Part shown: positions 47,589-59,114 of the stretch, piece after piece | Position numbering within the stretch: position 1 is the first letter of the stretch | Layout: each line of letters opens with the position of its first letter | NCBI RefSeq assembly: GCF_009905375.1 | Contig: NC_133647.1 | Span: 138,255,263-138,319,262 of the forward strand | Length of the DNA stretch: 64,000 nucleotides | Direction of reading: 5' to 3' | Origin: Apium graveolens | Lineage: Eukaryota; Streptophyta; Magnoliopsida; Apiales; Apiaceae | Made by a program: the position numbers and the translations under genes | The notes under the pieces: generated by a model | Seen by the model: only the letters and a program-made list of their open reading frames with translations | What the model was told of the DNA's origin: nothing | Databases searched by the model: none

Positions 47589-48877
47589 TGTTAGGTCCCA
47601 ATATGTTTGTAGAAGGGGGGGGGGGGTTGAATACAAACTATAACGTTTAATCGAATTTAATGCGGAATAAAAAATTGAAACAAAATTCAAGTTAAATAAA
47701 ACTATTATTAAACTTGAAAGGTGTTACAACGGTATCGATTATAAGGGATTAATCTCAAATTAATTATCACAGATCTAGAATAAATTCGACACGAACTTTT
47801 TCTATTTTTGCAATAAAAAGATCAAATGCTAGAAGCAATTTGAGATTAAGTTCTAGGGATTTTGATCCGCTAGATAGTTACACAAGAACAAGAGAATTAT
47901 TTCTAGTGGTTTAGATTTAACTATAAATGCTAGAAATTAATGTTCTTGAATTTAACAGTTGAAGATGAAAAGTTTCTAGTGCTCTGTTCTGTCTGTTCTT
48001 GAGTAGTTGAGTGTATTCAATATTTTACTTTATTGTCTGCTGTTGTTGACATTTATAATTCAATCAATAGAATTGAATTGTGCTGGCAAGATAATCGGTG
48101 ATACTATTGAATGAACTTGTATGACTTTCGGCAAGACTATTGAATGAACTGACAAGACTATCAAATTGAACTGGCAAGACAATTCTCCTCCCTGCTAGAA
48201 CTTTCGGTGAGACAATTAGAAATGACCTGGCATGACAATCGGTATGATAATCTGGATTGTCATGCCAGTTCAAGTTTATTTATCTTATTGAATTAAAACT
48301 GATTTTAATTCAAATACACTTCTGAAAATCAATAATATTAATTAATCAATTAATTCAATTAATCAATAAATTAATCTTTGCAGATATAATTTATTTTCTT
48401 AATTAAATTATATGACTTAATTAATTAATAGAGAATTAATACTACTCTTGAACTGCAACTATTCTTCTGAAAATCTTCTGAAAATTATGAATCAATTCCA
48501 CTACTTCAATGTTGACACTCGATGTACTGTCTGGTTCATGAGTGACTAACTTCTGTGACGTTTCTTCATGACTTGACTTTGATAACTTGATTTTCTTCAG
48601 AATAAATCCCTGTAATTATCTGATACCCTGACAAGATCTCTGTCACTTGATTAAATCCACAATCTTGATTTATATCACTGAGGCTTGATCATTTTTTTGA
48701 ACTTCTTCCAGTGAATTAATTCCTCAAGTCTGTAGATGAACATTGTTTCTGAATCCTTTGACATATGTTACTTTGTGAGATCTCTTTGACGGTAGATCCA
48801 TTGTTTACTTGTTACATTATTATTTGAGTTGAGTTAAATCCTCGAATAAACAAATAGGCTATGACATATGCCTTTCA
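47589..48877 (-). repeat. COP-J 5' LTR
   Basis: 1,289 bp; plus strand TGTTAGGTCCC to GCCTTTCA. Carries a run of nine or more G near 47,616 on the plus strand, at the place where the 3' LTR has seven. Confidence 0.93.
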
Positions 48878-49443
48878 CAATGCTATAAGCATTCATATTG
48901 TTACCATCCTAGAAACCGAAAAGTATGTATTAAAGTAATCAATTCCTTCCCTCTACTTAAAACCCTTAGCTACCAGTCTAGCTTTGTACTTATCTATTGA
49001 GCCGTCAGGGTTCAACTTCCTCTTAAAGACCCATTTGTACCCAATAGTAGAACACCCAGGAGGGAGATCAACCAACTCCCATGTTCCATTAGAAACAATC
49101 AAGTCAATTTCACTCTTCACAGCTCCCTTCCAATGCCTAGACTCCGAAGAATCCATAGCTTGTCGGAAAGTTAAAGGTTCGTCCTCGACATTGTAAGTGA
49201 TAAAATCACCTCCAAAGTCCTTAACTACCTTTACACGCTTACTTCTCCTTGGTTCCTTTACTTCCTTAGGAATAGAGCTACTACTAGGTTCCGCCCCCAC
49301 ATTTGTCATCTTTTCCATATGATCAGGAATAGAACTCGATGTGTGAGTATGATCTTCCTCAGAAGTCGTTTCAGGTATTCCAGTCTTCATAGGGTAGACA
49401 TCCTCAAAGAATGTAGCATCTCGGAATTCAACTATCGTGTTGG
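48878..49443 (-). pseudogene. COP-F IN-RT linker and RT N-terminus
   Basis: Minus strand: EFRDATFFEDVYPMKTGIP, a Ser/Thr-rich linker, RRSKRVKVVKDFGGDFITYN, ESRHWKGAVKSEIDLIVSN, GYKWVFKRKLNPDGSIDKYK, ARLVAKGFK, then a stop at 48,953 and degraded sequence up to COP-J. Relative to COP-D about 100 nt are missing at the 49,440 joint, which removes the end of integrase and shifts frame. Confidence 0.85.
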
Positions 49444-50940
49444 ACCTAGTTTCTTTCTCTTGTGTTCAGGAATAAGCACCTTAGCAAGGCATCCCCACAC
49501 ACGAAGATACTTAAGACTAGTCATCCTTCCATTCCATAACTCAAAGGGTGTTTTATCCATGTGTTTCAGAGGAACTCTATTCAAAATATGGCACACCGTA
49601 TTTAGAGCCTCTCCCCACATGTATTTAGGCAACCCAGAGTTAATCAGCATACTATTAATCATATCTTTAAATGTTCTGTTCTTTCGCTCAGCAACCCCAT
49701 TAGACTCAGGTGTGTATGGTGGAGTAACTTCATGAACTATACCATTGTTTGCACAAAATTCATTAAATTCATTACTCGTATACTCACCACCTCTATCAGA
49801 TCTCAATCGTTTAAGTAACTTACTAGTTTTTTTTTCTACTTCAGTTTTATATATAATGAATTTACTAAGTGCTTATTCCTTATGTCTAAGTAAATAAACA
49901 TAACAATATCTACTACTATCATCTATAAAGGTAATGAAGTATCTAAACTGGTCCTTGGTCAACACACCACCAAATTCACAAATATCAGTGTGTACTAAAT
50001 CTAACAAGTCTGAATCCCTAATAATGTTATGAAAAGGTTTCCTTATTTGTTTAACAGCCACACATACTTGACATTTAGAATTTTTTTCTATGGTATATTT
50101 TGGAATCAAATCTAAGTTCATCATATTCTTAAGAGCACCAAAGTTTAAGTGACCTAGTCTAGCATGCCATATATCCGAGGATTCAACACAGTTAACAGAA
50201 GAAACAATATTATTATTCAAATTCCCCAAAAAAGGTTCAACATTAATAACAAATAAACCATTTGACAAGTAAACCTTGCCAAAAAATGTACCAGTATGAA
50301 TAAGAACTATTTTATTACACTTGAAAGAAATTTTAAAACTACTAGAAACTAAACAGCTTCCACTTATTATAATTTTACGCATTTCGGGAATATGATGCAC
50401 TCTAGTCAGAGATAGTATACGTCCTGAAGGGAACTTCAGATCCACGTTTCCTATTCCAAGTACTTGAGTTGCACTAGCATTCCCCATCTTCATAGTCAAG
50501 CTATGACTCTGTTGATAAGATACAAATAAACTAATATCAGCACAAATATGCACATTAGCTCTAGTATCTATCAACCATTCATTTGACAGATAGGTAGAAA
50601 ATATTAAAGGGTTGTAGGATACATACCGGTCATCGTTGGTTTCAGAAGTCGTAGCCTCACCAACAACCATGTTCATTACGGGACCACTTGCGGTTCCAAG
50701 CACAGCATTCGCTTGCGCTATTACCTCGGTTTTCTTCGCTTTCTTCATAGGGCAGTCCTTACTCCAGTGTCCAACCTGCCCACAAGACCAATATGGTTTG
50801 TTTGCCTTGGGTTTCTTGGCCTTGGCCTTGTCCTTGTCACTCTTAGGTTTATTACGATTAACCTTCTTAACAACAACCTTCCTTTTCTGTCCTGCAGTTG
50901 CTACGTTTACCTTCGAGGTACCATGCTCAGTTGGCATCAC
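49444..50940 (-). pseudogene. COP-F zinc knuckle, protease and integrase
   Basis: Minus strand, one frame with a TAA at 49,875-49,873. YWSCGQVGHWSKDCP is an intact CCHC knuckle. The protease box reads EWLIDTRANVHIC: Asp-Thr kept, Gly replaced by Arg. The pre-integrase module has HARLGHLNFGAL and KCQVCVAVKQIRKP. Integrase catalytic residues are present: DLVHTDICEFGG, RSDRGGEYTSNEF and SNGVAERKNRTF. The C-terminal part reads YLRVWGCLAKVLIPEHKRKK, then the 100-nt deletion. Confidence 0.9.
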
Positions 50941-51623
50941 ATGTCCCTATTTGGACTTGTGTTATTCTTGGATCGAGATGTCCAACATAAGGTTGGTCCA
51001 GGTGATCTCTCCTTTCTGTCTTTTCAGGGAGAGAGAGAACTCTTCCCTAGACTTCGGGAGCTTTTCAATCACGCTCATAACCTTGAACTTCTCAGGGAGG
51101 TTTATTCCAGACTCCTTCAAAGCATGCAGTATCATCTCGAACTCATGCACTTGCTTAGTAATGGACTTATTGTCCACCAGCTTGAACTCATGGAACCTTA
51201 CCACAGAATACTTTTCCGGACCTTGTGAGCCAGTATTATGTGTTTGGTCCAGCTTCTCCCATAAGAGTTTTGCGGAGTAGGCATCAGAAGAATAGACATC
51301 AAACAAAGTGTTTGTTACAGCAGCCAAAATGGCCGCTCTTGCCACCCCATCCTTCTCATCCCACTTCATAAAAGCCTTAACCGTTTCAGCCTTCTCTTGA
51401 TCTACAACTGGTTTCTCATATTCCACAACCGACCACAAACCCTTTATAGTCAACTACAATTCATCCTTTTCTGCCAGCGAGAAAAGCCGATGCCACTATT
51501 GAATTTCTCCGGTAAACCAGTTAATTCAACAGCTTGTGGAAAACTATAAGTGGTCCAATCTATGGTCCCAACAGTTGCACCAGAACTATTACCACCAACG
51601 GGAACCTCAGCTTCGCTAACCAT
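50941..51623 (-). pseudogene. COP-F gag core
   Basis: ATG at 51,623 (MVSEAEVPVGGNSSGAT), preceded by just 41 nt after the LTR. WTTYSFPQAVELTGLPEKF and GFSRWQKRM, then a one-base frameshift near 51,450, then TIKGLWSVVEYEKP, LWEKLDQTHNT, MILHALKESGI and ISIQE, followed by two close stops (50,964 and about 50,949) before the knuckle region. A typical Copia gag capsid domain of the retrotran_gag_2/UBN2 kind. Confidence 0.85.
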
Positions 51624-51664
51624 TATTACGCTAAATAATATATAACTAATTATCTCTTCAAGAA

Positions 51665-52877
51665 TGTTGGAAATAATACTAACTATTACAACAACAAAGA
51701 GGCAATTATATATTATATTTAGTAAGGCAAGGCCAAGATAACAGTTAATGCAACAAAACATGCAGGTAAACAATAAACAAATCGGTAACTGAAATACCGA
51801 AGAGAGAACAGAAATTGTACCCGTAACCATAGCTTTAACAGATTGATACAATGACTGAAAAAGATGGTAGCCAACAGATACAAAACACCAAGAAAAATTA
51901 TAGCTGAGTCGTCAGGCCTTGCTCGAACCCCTGACTGCTCTTGAAGAGATAATTGCCCCCACCTACTGCGTTGGGATGCTTGCAATGTCTCCACAGGGAT
52001 AAAATAACTCGAAGTTATATGTTTACAGTAGCAACAAGAAACTCCACCTCGACTAGAACCTTAGTCGCCGGAAAAAAACAAAGCAACTCGGACTTGTGTT
52101 TGGGAGAAGAGAGAATGCAGAGAAGAGAAGAGAAGAGAATGTAAGTGTGTTGTGTGTTAAACCTCAGCTACTTAGTCCTCTATTTATAGTAGAGGCTAAC
52201 TGTAACTGACCACACTATTAATATAGGAATTAAACTGCACAATTAATAAAATAAATCAAAAATGATGAATTTTGAATTTTGAAATTAAATTATAATTGTA
52301 ACAGCTTTACATTTATCACTCACATTATTATATCAGATTTAATATTTAATTTGAAATATTATTATCAGTTACAATGAATATATTAGAGTCCAGGTTCAAT
52401 GTATCGGATGAATTTGACTAAGCCCACTCACAAATTGACTTAGCCCAATTCAGCAACCGAACCTAGCCCAACAATAATAACCAGGCCCAAACTGATAAAT
52501 AAATTCTAATTAAAATTTTAAATCATAAATAATTAAAATACTCGCCCAGGTCGCCTCGCGTACGCGAGACGCCAAGACATTCGTCCAAATCGCCCTTCGA
52601 CCCGACCCGACTCGGTACGTTGCAGTGTGTGGTGGGGCGGCGCGACGACGTGCGTGTATGTGTGTATGTATGCGCATGAAGCACATAACAACACAATGGA
52701 CCATCACACACCTTAGTAGTTGTATACTACCCATGTGTGTGATACCATATAAAGCCTATACCCCCTTTAATTATTTTTAATGTGGGACAAAAATACACTC
52801 TCTTTTTCCAAGCTTCATGAAGCTAACTTTATGTCACATTCTCTATGGATTTCATTAAGCAAAACTCTTAAAACTAT
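51665..52877 (-). repeat. COP-F 5' LTR, cut by COP-H
   Basis: Plus-strand TGTTGGAAATAAT at 51,665; aligns with the 3' LTR for about 1.2 kb to 52,872, where COP-H inserts. The U3 end is missing from this window. TATA box on the minus strand near 52,187-52,181. Confidence 0.9.
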
Positions 52878-53898
52878 TGTGCATATGTTGTGTACTTGAT
52901 GATTTCATAAAACAAAACATCTAAGTAGATTTTACTTAGTGAAATTATGTAGCACTCGACGGATAAGAATTATAGTCCCGACGGATAACTCATTATAGTC
53001 CCGACGGATGATTAACTTATTATCCATCGAGTGAGTAGCTTATGTAATAATAAGTTTGTAACACATTTATGTATGCACCTTTGTATAGAATCTGTAGTAG
53101 CATATAAGTCATGTTGACTTTAACTAGATATGCAGAATAGGTTGATTAATTGTACATAATTGATGTCTTGTAATTCTGCATAAGTGAAATAGAGTCAAGT
53201 GCCAAAAGAGCTACTGACGGATGATTAACAAAGCCATCGACGAATGATCAAATGACTATCGACGGATGTTTAATATAGCAGTCGACGGATGATCAGTTAA
53301 ACCATCAACGGATGTTCTGAAAGTCGACGGATGATCATATGAAGAATTCAAACAGCAGTTGAACAGTGAAAGCTGACACACAGCCGTCGAGATGTATACA
53401 AACACACTGTGGAAGCCCATTAACTGGGTAATAGAGGACGAAAAGCAGCAAAGCCTAAGACTGTTAGATTTTATATTTGTTCAGTCTTTTTGACTTTGTA
53501 ATCTTGGTATTATATAAAACAAGAGAGTAGCAAATAGAAAAAAAACTAAGATAGCTGAGAAACACAAAAACAGAGAAATCTTTGTAAGCATAATCTTTAG
53601 CATTTCCTGTATTCTCAGTAGTTCCATTTGTAAGCAGCTATGAGCATTTCTGCACACAGAGTCCTCTCGATATATTATATATATCTCTGGTGGAATTGTT
53701 TAAATCTACCAGAAAGTTTTTAAAGACTCTTGTTTTTAATTACTTATTTTTGATTCAATCAAGTTTACATTCCGCATTGTGCTAATCAAAACAAATATAT
53801 CTATAATCGAGTTGGAAATTTTTATTTCAAAAAAAAGGTTCAAGAATTCCATTCAACCCCCCTTCTGTAATTCTTGCTATATTGTTGAGGGACTAACA
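52878..53898 (+). repeat. COP-H 5' LTR
   Basis: 1,021 bp from TGTGCATATG to GGACTAACA. TATA box tattatataaaac at 53,508-53,520. Boundaries rest on the TG..CA ends, the primer site and the break in COP-F homology. Confidence 0.88.
52956..53340 (+). promoter_or_regulatory. CGACGGAT motif array in COP-H U3
   Basis: Copies of TCGACGGAT(GATCA) at 52,956, 52,979, 53,002, 53,215, 53,236, 53,258, 53,281, 53,304 and 53,323, some with one mismatch, plus inverted forms at 53,022 and about 53,396. All lie upstream of the TATA box. Candidate binding-site array for a host transcription factor; role inferred. Confidence 0.65.
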
Positions 53899-53900
53899 AT

Positions 53901-53912
53901 TGGTATCAGAGC
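53901..53912 (+). other. COP-H primer binding site
   Basis: TGGTATCAGAGC, two bases after the LTR. Confidence 0.95.
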
Positions 53913-53959
53913 AAGCTCTTAATCTACAAAGAGTCTAAAGATCAAAACAATTCAGCAAG

Positions 53960-56356
53960 ATGAACAAGAAAGATGTTGGAGTTAAGATTCCTTTTCTTGA
54001 TAAAGATAATTACCATCATTGGAAGGTAAAGATGCATCTTCATATGCTTTCTCAAGATGAGGCCTATGTAGACTGCATAGAAAGAGGCCCTCATGTTCCA
54101 ATGAGAGCTGCAACAGGAAACGAGCCATATGTTCCAAAGCCAAGGCTTGAATGGTCTGATCCTGACATTGAACAAGTCAGGAAAGATAAAAAGGTCATGA
54201 ACATTCTGTTCAATGGTGTTGATGCAGATATGTTTGATAACATCATCAACTACAAAACGACCAAGGAAGTTTGGGACACAATACAGATAATTTGTGATGG
54301 CACTGAGCAAGTAAGAGAAAATAAAATGCAGCTCCTGATTCAGCAATATGAGCATTTTCACAATGAAGAAAGTGAGTCACTCACTGACATTTTTAGTAAA
54401 TTCCAAAAACTACTAAATGCTCTTAAGTTGCATGGAAGAGTCTATCAGACTAAAGAATCCAATCTGAAATTTCTCAGATCTCTTCCAAAGGAATGGAAAC
54501 CAATGACAGTCTCATTGACAAACTCACAAAATTATAAGGAGTTTACTTTGGAGAGACTGTATGGTATTCTTAAGACCTATGAGCTTGAGATAGAGCAGGA
54601 TGAAAGAATAGAGAGAGGAAAGAAGAAAGGAGGATCCATTGCACTAGTTGCTGATCTGGAAAAGGAGAAGGAAGTGAAGATGGAAGCTGTAGAATCAACT
54701 TCAAAGGTCTGTGAGAATAAGGGTAAGGGGCTAGCTGAAAGTGAAGATTCATTGAGCCAAGATGACATGGAGGACATTGATGAGCACCTAGCATTTCTTT
54801 CAAGAAGATTTGCCAAGCTCAAGTTCAAGAAGAACTTTGAAGCAGCCAAGCCAAATAGAAACATGGTGGATAAGTCAAAATTTAAAATTTTCAAATGTGG
54901 CTTGGCAGGGCATTTTGCAAATGAGTGTAGAAAGTCAGATTCCAGTAAGAAAAGGTTTGAGCCTGTGGATTATAAGCAAAAATACTTTGATCTACTCAAA
55001 CAAAAGGAAAGGGCTTTCATTACACAAGAGAATGATTGGGCAGCAGATGGTTTGGATGAAGATGAAGATGTCAGCTATGTCAATCTAGCCCTAATGGCCA
55101 AGTTTGATGAAACAGAGACAAGTTCCTCAAGCAATTAGGTAATCACTACAAACCTTGCACATTTATCTAAAGCTGAGTGTAATGATGCCATAAATGACAT
55201 GTCTACAGAATTGTATCATTTGCGTGTTACACTTAAGTCTCTCACTAAAGAAAATGCTAAAATCAAATAAAACAACTTGTTTTTAAGTGAGAGGAATAAT
55301 GTGCTTGAGTCTCAGTTTGTTGAGTTTGAGAAACTAAAAATTGAGTGTAAGATTGCCAAGGAGGAATTAACTGAGTCCTTGAAAAAGGAAGAAATTTTAA
55401 AGAAGCAGCTCGAGCGTGAACAAGAGGTGATTAAAGCATGGAAAACATCCAGGGATGTTCATGCTCAAATCACCAAAGTTCAAGGAATTGAATCTTTTTG
55501 TGATGAAGCCTGGAAAAAGAATAAAGAGAAACTAGAACCTATTTTGGTAGATGGGATGCTGACAGATGTAGACTCGACGGATGATGAGGACTATCCGTCG
55601 GATAACAATAAGTGTTATCCGTCGAATGATAAAAATCCTCATCCGTCGGCTGTAAGCAAACCCATTAGCAAAGCCAAATTAATCAAGCTAAATGATAAGT
55701 ATGGGTCTGTTTCCAAGAACTTTGTTTCAGGAGAGTCAAGTCAAGCAAAGAAAGGGAAAAAGGCTAATGTTGGTCACATGACTATCAAACAGTTAAGTGA
55801 CAGACTTGAGAAAATAGAAGTAAAAACTGAGACTAAAAAGAAAAACAATAGGAATGGTAAAGTGGGGATTAACAAACACAATAACTACACACCTAATAAA
55901 TATGCTCCTAGAAAAATCTGTGTCAAGTGTGGTAGTGTAAATCATTTGTCTGTTAATTGCAAATCTGCCATGCCTACTCCCATGCCTGTTCAACCTCAAT
56001 TTCCTAACATGAATGCCATACCTCCCATGCCTGTTAATACTATGCCTACAAAGAACATGAATGCACAGTTTGCTAATATGCCATTTGCACCTAATCCATA
56101 TTATGCAGCATACAATATGCCTCAAATGCCATTTAGCATGCCTTACTGGAATAACATGTTTGCACCAAGCATGTCATTTCCTGTTAGCCATAACATGCAT
56201 GATAATTCTGTTGCATTTTGTGGTTTCAAAGGTACAACCCAATTGACTAAGGAAGAATCTGGAATTCCTAAGTCAAATGAGATAAAACCTAAGAAACAGA
56301 AGAAGAAAGCTAACAAGGCAGGACCCAAGGAAACTTGGGTACCAAAATCAACTTGA
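53960..56356 (+). pseudogene. COP-H gag (two nonsense codons)
   Basis: One frame from ATG at 53,960 (MNKKDVGVKIPFLDKDNY) to TGA at 56,354, about 798 codons, with stops at 55,136 (TAG) and 55,268 (TAA). Order: gag core HHWKVKMHLHML; UBN2-type region LKFLRSLPKEWKP and LYGILKTYELE; a first zinc knuckle FKCGLAGHFANEC lacking its first Cys; coiled coil; a Pro-Ser repeat region (YPSDN, YPSND, HPSA) encoded by the LTR motif in inverse; a basic stretch; an intact second knuckle CVKCGSVNHLSVNC near 55,918; a Met-Pro-rich segment (55,970-56,200) with repeated MPTPMP-like units; closing KETWVPKST. Much longer than typical Copia gag, fitting the SIRE-like type. Confidence 0.9.
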
Positions 56357-56784
56357 TTTAATTTTGATGTGTGCAGGGAAACAGAAAGAATCTTTGGTAC
56401 TTGGATAGTGGCTGTTCAAGACACATGACTGGTGATTCTACCCTGCTCACAGAGTTTAAGGAGAAAGCTGGCCCAAGTATTACTTTTGGAGATGACAGCA
56501 AAGTTTATACTGTGGGATATGGCTTGATTTCAAAGGACAATGTCATCATTGAAGAGGTTGCCTTAGTGGATGGTCTCAAACACAATCTGTTGAGTATCAG
56601 CCAACTTTGTGATAAAGGCAACTCAGTAACCTTCAACAAAGAAGCCTGTGTTGTGACTAACAATCAAAACAACCAAGTGGTTCTCACTGGGGTGAGAAGA
56701 GGAAATGTGTACCTAGCTGACTTCAACTCAACTAAAGCAGAATCTCTAACTTGTCTTCTCAGTAAAGCAAGTTAAGATGAAAGT
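56357..56784 (+). pseudogene. COP-H protease and start of integrase region
   Basis: Pol frame is -1 to gag. A TGA in the pol frame at 56,365-56,367 lies between the gag stop and the protease, directly followed by TGTGCAG|GG. From there: WYLDSGCSRHMTGD (intact DSG), ITFGDDSKVYTVGYG, VALVDGLKHNLLSISQ and GVRRGNVYLADF. A TAA at 56,773-56,775 replaces a probable Gln. LARD-G interrupts at 56,785; the frame resumes in phase at 62,832 with WLWHKKLSHLNF. Confidence 0.88.
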
Positions 56785-59114
56785 TGTAACGCCCCCAAAT
56801 CCGGGGTCAGAGGATTTGGTCGTCACTATAAAACCTCAATCCAAATCAACCTGTTTAATCAATAAACAAATGCCAGCGGAAGATATTTAACATAAATGAC
56901 CCCAACTAATCCAAGATCTTTTAAGGTTACAGTTCTAGAAACAAGATATCCAAATTCCACAATAATTTTTTTTTTTTTCACTTTCTTTCAAAACTCTTTT
57001 CAATAATTCTCAATATCCAAACTTAACCCGCTAGTATAACTTCGAAATGAAGTATACTAGGCCTAAATAAAATACACAACTATAATATAATATAATATAA
57101 TATAAACAACTTTACATAATAAAACTTACACTAGTCCGCAAACCCTGGACCAACCACCTTCGAAAAGCTTCTTCTTTGCTTCCTCGAATTACGCGGCTAA
57201 ACAGCAAGCTAATCCTCACTGGAGGTTAAAAATTTAAAAACAGGCAAGTATGAGCGGAAGAAATGCTCAGCAAGATCATTATAGTAAATATAGGGTCGTT
57301 TGATATAAAACCGACATCTGCATCAGAGCAACACATTTAAAATCATAATTGCTGAATCATAAAACCTTAGTTGAGGAATCCCAGATTTAATTCCTTAATT
57401 ATATTCAAAACCATTTTGATATTTTTGAGCGAAATGCTTCAGCAATACTTTGAATCTTGACGAGAGCAAAGCTCGTAAAATAGTGTTTACGGAAATATCG
57501 TAAACAACAATAACATGAAACAATGATTATGGATTGAATCATAAACTTTATTCAAAACTGAACTCTGGAAATTAATACTTATTTTGTTGTCATATCAAAT
57601 TAGATATCAATACAAACTTTGATGCTCACAACATTCCATACTGAAGTCAACATCATTCATCTATACTAATACCACCTTTGATATTTAACAACAACGTAAG
57701 TATCAGCATAAATCACAATCTGAATCAAAACCGCACTTTACCATTATTCCAAAACAGAAACAGTTGATAAATCATTTATTCTATGAATATCAAAAATGAT
57801 ATGATAATTTAGATTATGATCATTCTCCGACGGACGTACTATCACATGCTGATCAGCCCGTGTGATAGCACAAGGTCATGATTCGTAGAAACGTGACCCC
57901 AAAATCACTAGTACTCAAATAAAAGGCATAACTAGCCTGTGGCAAAATGGTGTCATAATATTTCATATGGCACTTAGAAATAGCCCTCCGCTGGACCGTC
58001 CGTCCCGGTCACTTACGCAATTATGATCCAATCTTAAACCTTTTATTGAAATGGGGTCATAATAACCGACACCCGAAATAATTTTATTCCCTCAATTCTT
58101 GGGTAGGAATATTCGCAACCAAATCACTTTTCTCAAATCCAAAACATTTGTAAATCCAGAAATTGGATAAGTAAAATCACTTGACTATTCTGAACATAGA
58201 ATAACAGATGAGTATTTGCATAAACATAATTATTTAATTCAGCGATATGTAAAACATCTATCTATCTTGAACTGAGAATAGGGAAAGCAATACTTGCATG
58301 ATAAGATTTAAAATAAATATCACTTGAACAATAAGTAATGATAGAAATACTTGCCTTTGGATTTTAGCAGTTAGTCACACTCGCAATGACACATCTATTA
58401 TGATATTCTGTCTCAAAATATCACCGTCTTTCTTTTCAACACTTTACTGATGTACTGCTCCTGCGATTGCTAGAAGCCAGATATCCAATACCATTCCATT
58501 CCATTCTTTATCCAACGTCTTGTCCCGATCAACTCGAGAGATCCGCATCTATAATTAAAAGATATAGCTTTAATTGTCTAAATGATAATTACTTGACGAA
58601 CGGCGCGTCAAAACCCTATCGTCTACCCATACGATAGCCCACATATAAATATAACAGACAAACACAGGACTCTTAATCCACACACACACATAATTCACAT
58701 AGCACATAAGCACATAACTCATGTATCACTTAATTCATATCACATATGACTCAGTAATTAATAATACAAATAATCCTCAATCACAACTAAGTCACACACA
58801 ATTAATATTACATACAACACATAGCAGACATAATATCCATCCAATCCCTAATATTACTAAACGAACTCAATTTACCGATATCAATAAAATGATCGGTTTT
58901 CAAATAAACTTTTGAAAATAATACATTTAAGTAAATGTTTTCAGATATTAACAAGGACCGATATAACACTCAACAATTAGCACATTACCAATTAATAACA
59001 CAAACTCGTCAAATAGGAATTAAATATCCACCATTTTATTCCTTCTAAATCAGAAAATCACATAAACATATTCAAATATTAATAATAATAATTCTGAAAA
59101 TATGGGATATCACA
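56785..59114 (-). repeat. LARD-G 3' LTR
   Basis: 2,330 bp. Plus strand TGTAACGCCCCC to GGGATATCACA. Near the C-rich end it holds a CCCCAAATCCGGGG hairpin. No genuine ORF: a 64-codon frame at 58,721 is duplicated only because the LTR is. Confidence 0.95.

Larger units (their letters stand above)
41449..48877 (-). mobile_element. COP-J: second copy of the gag-only Copia derivative
   Basis: 7,429 bp, LTRs at 41,449-42,746 and 47,589-48,877, flanked by caatg at 41,444-41,448 and 48,878-48,882. Same gene content, same pol junction and same remnant segment as COP-C. Same orientation as its host COP-F, inserted in the RT gene. Confidence 0.93.
38385..52877 (-). mobile_element. COP-F: Ty1/Copia element, nested
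   Basis: Minus-strand Copia, sister of COP-D. 3' LTR at 38,385-39,639, internal region 39,640-51,664 including nested COP-J, and 5' LTR from 51,665 rightward, cut at 52,877 by COP-H. Pol order is protease, integrase, RT, RNase H. The left flank ends tgtat; the matching copy lies beyond COP-H. No TGGTATCAGAGC follows the 5' LTR. Gag starts only 41 nt after the LTR. Nonsense codons and frameshifts make it inactive. Confidence 0.88.

Noticed and set aside
50636..51280. Long antisense frame opposite COP-F gag
   Set aside because: A shadow of the real minus-strand gag frame, caused by its codon composition.
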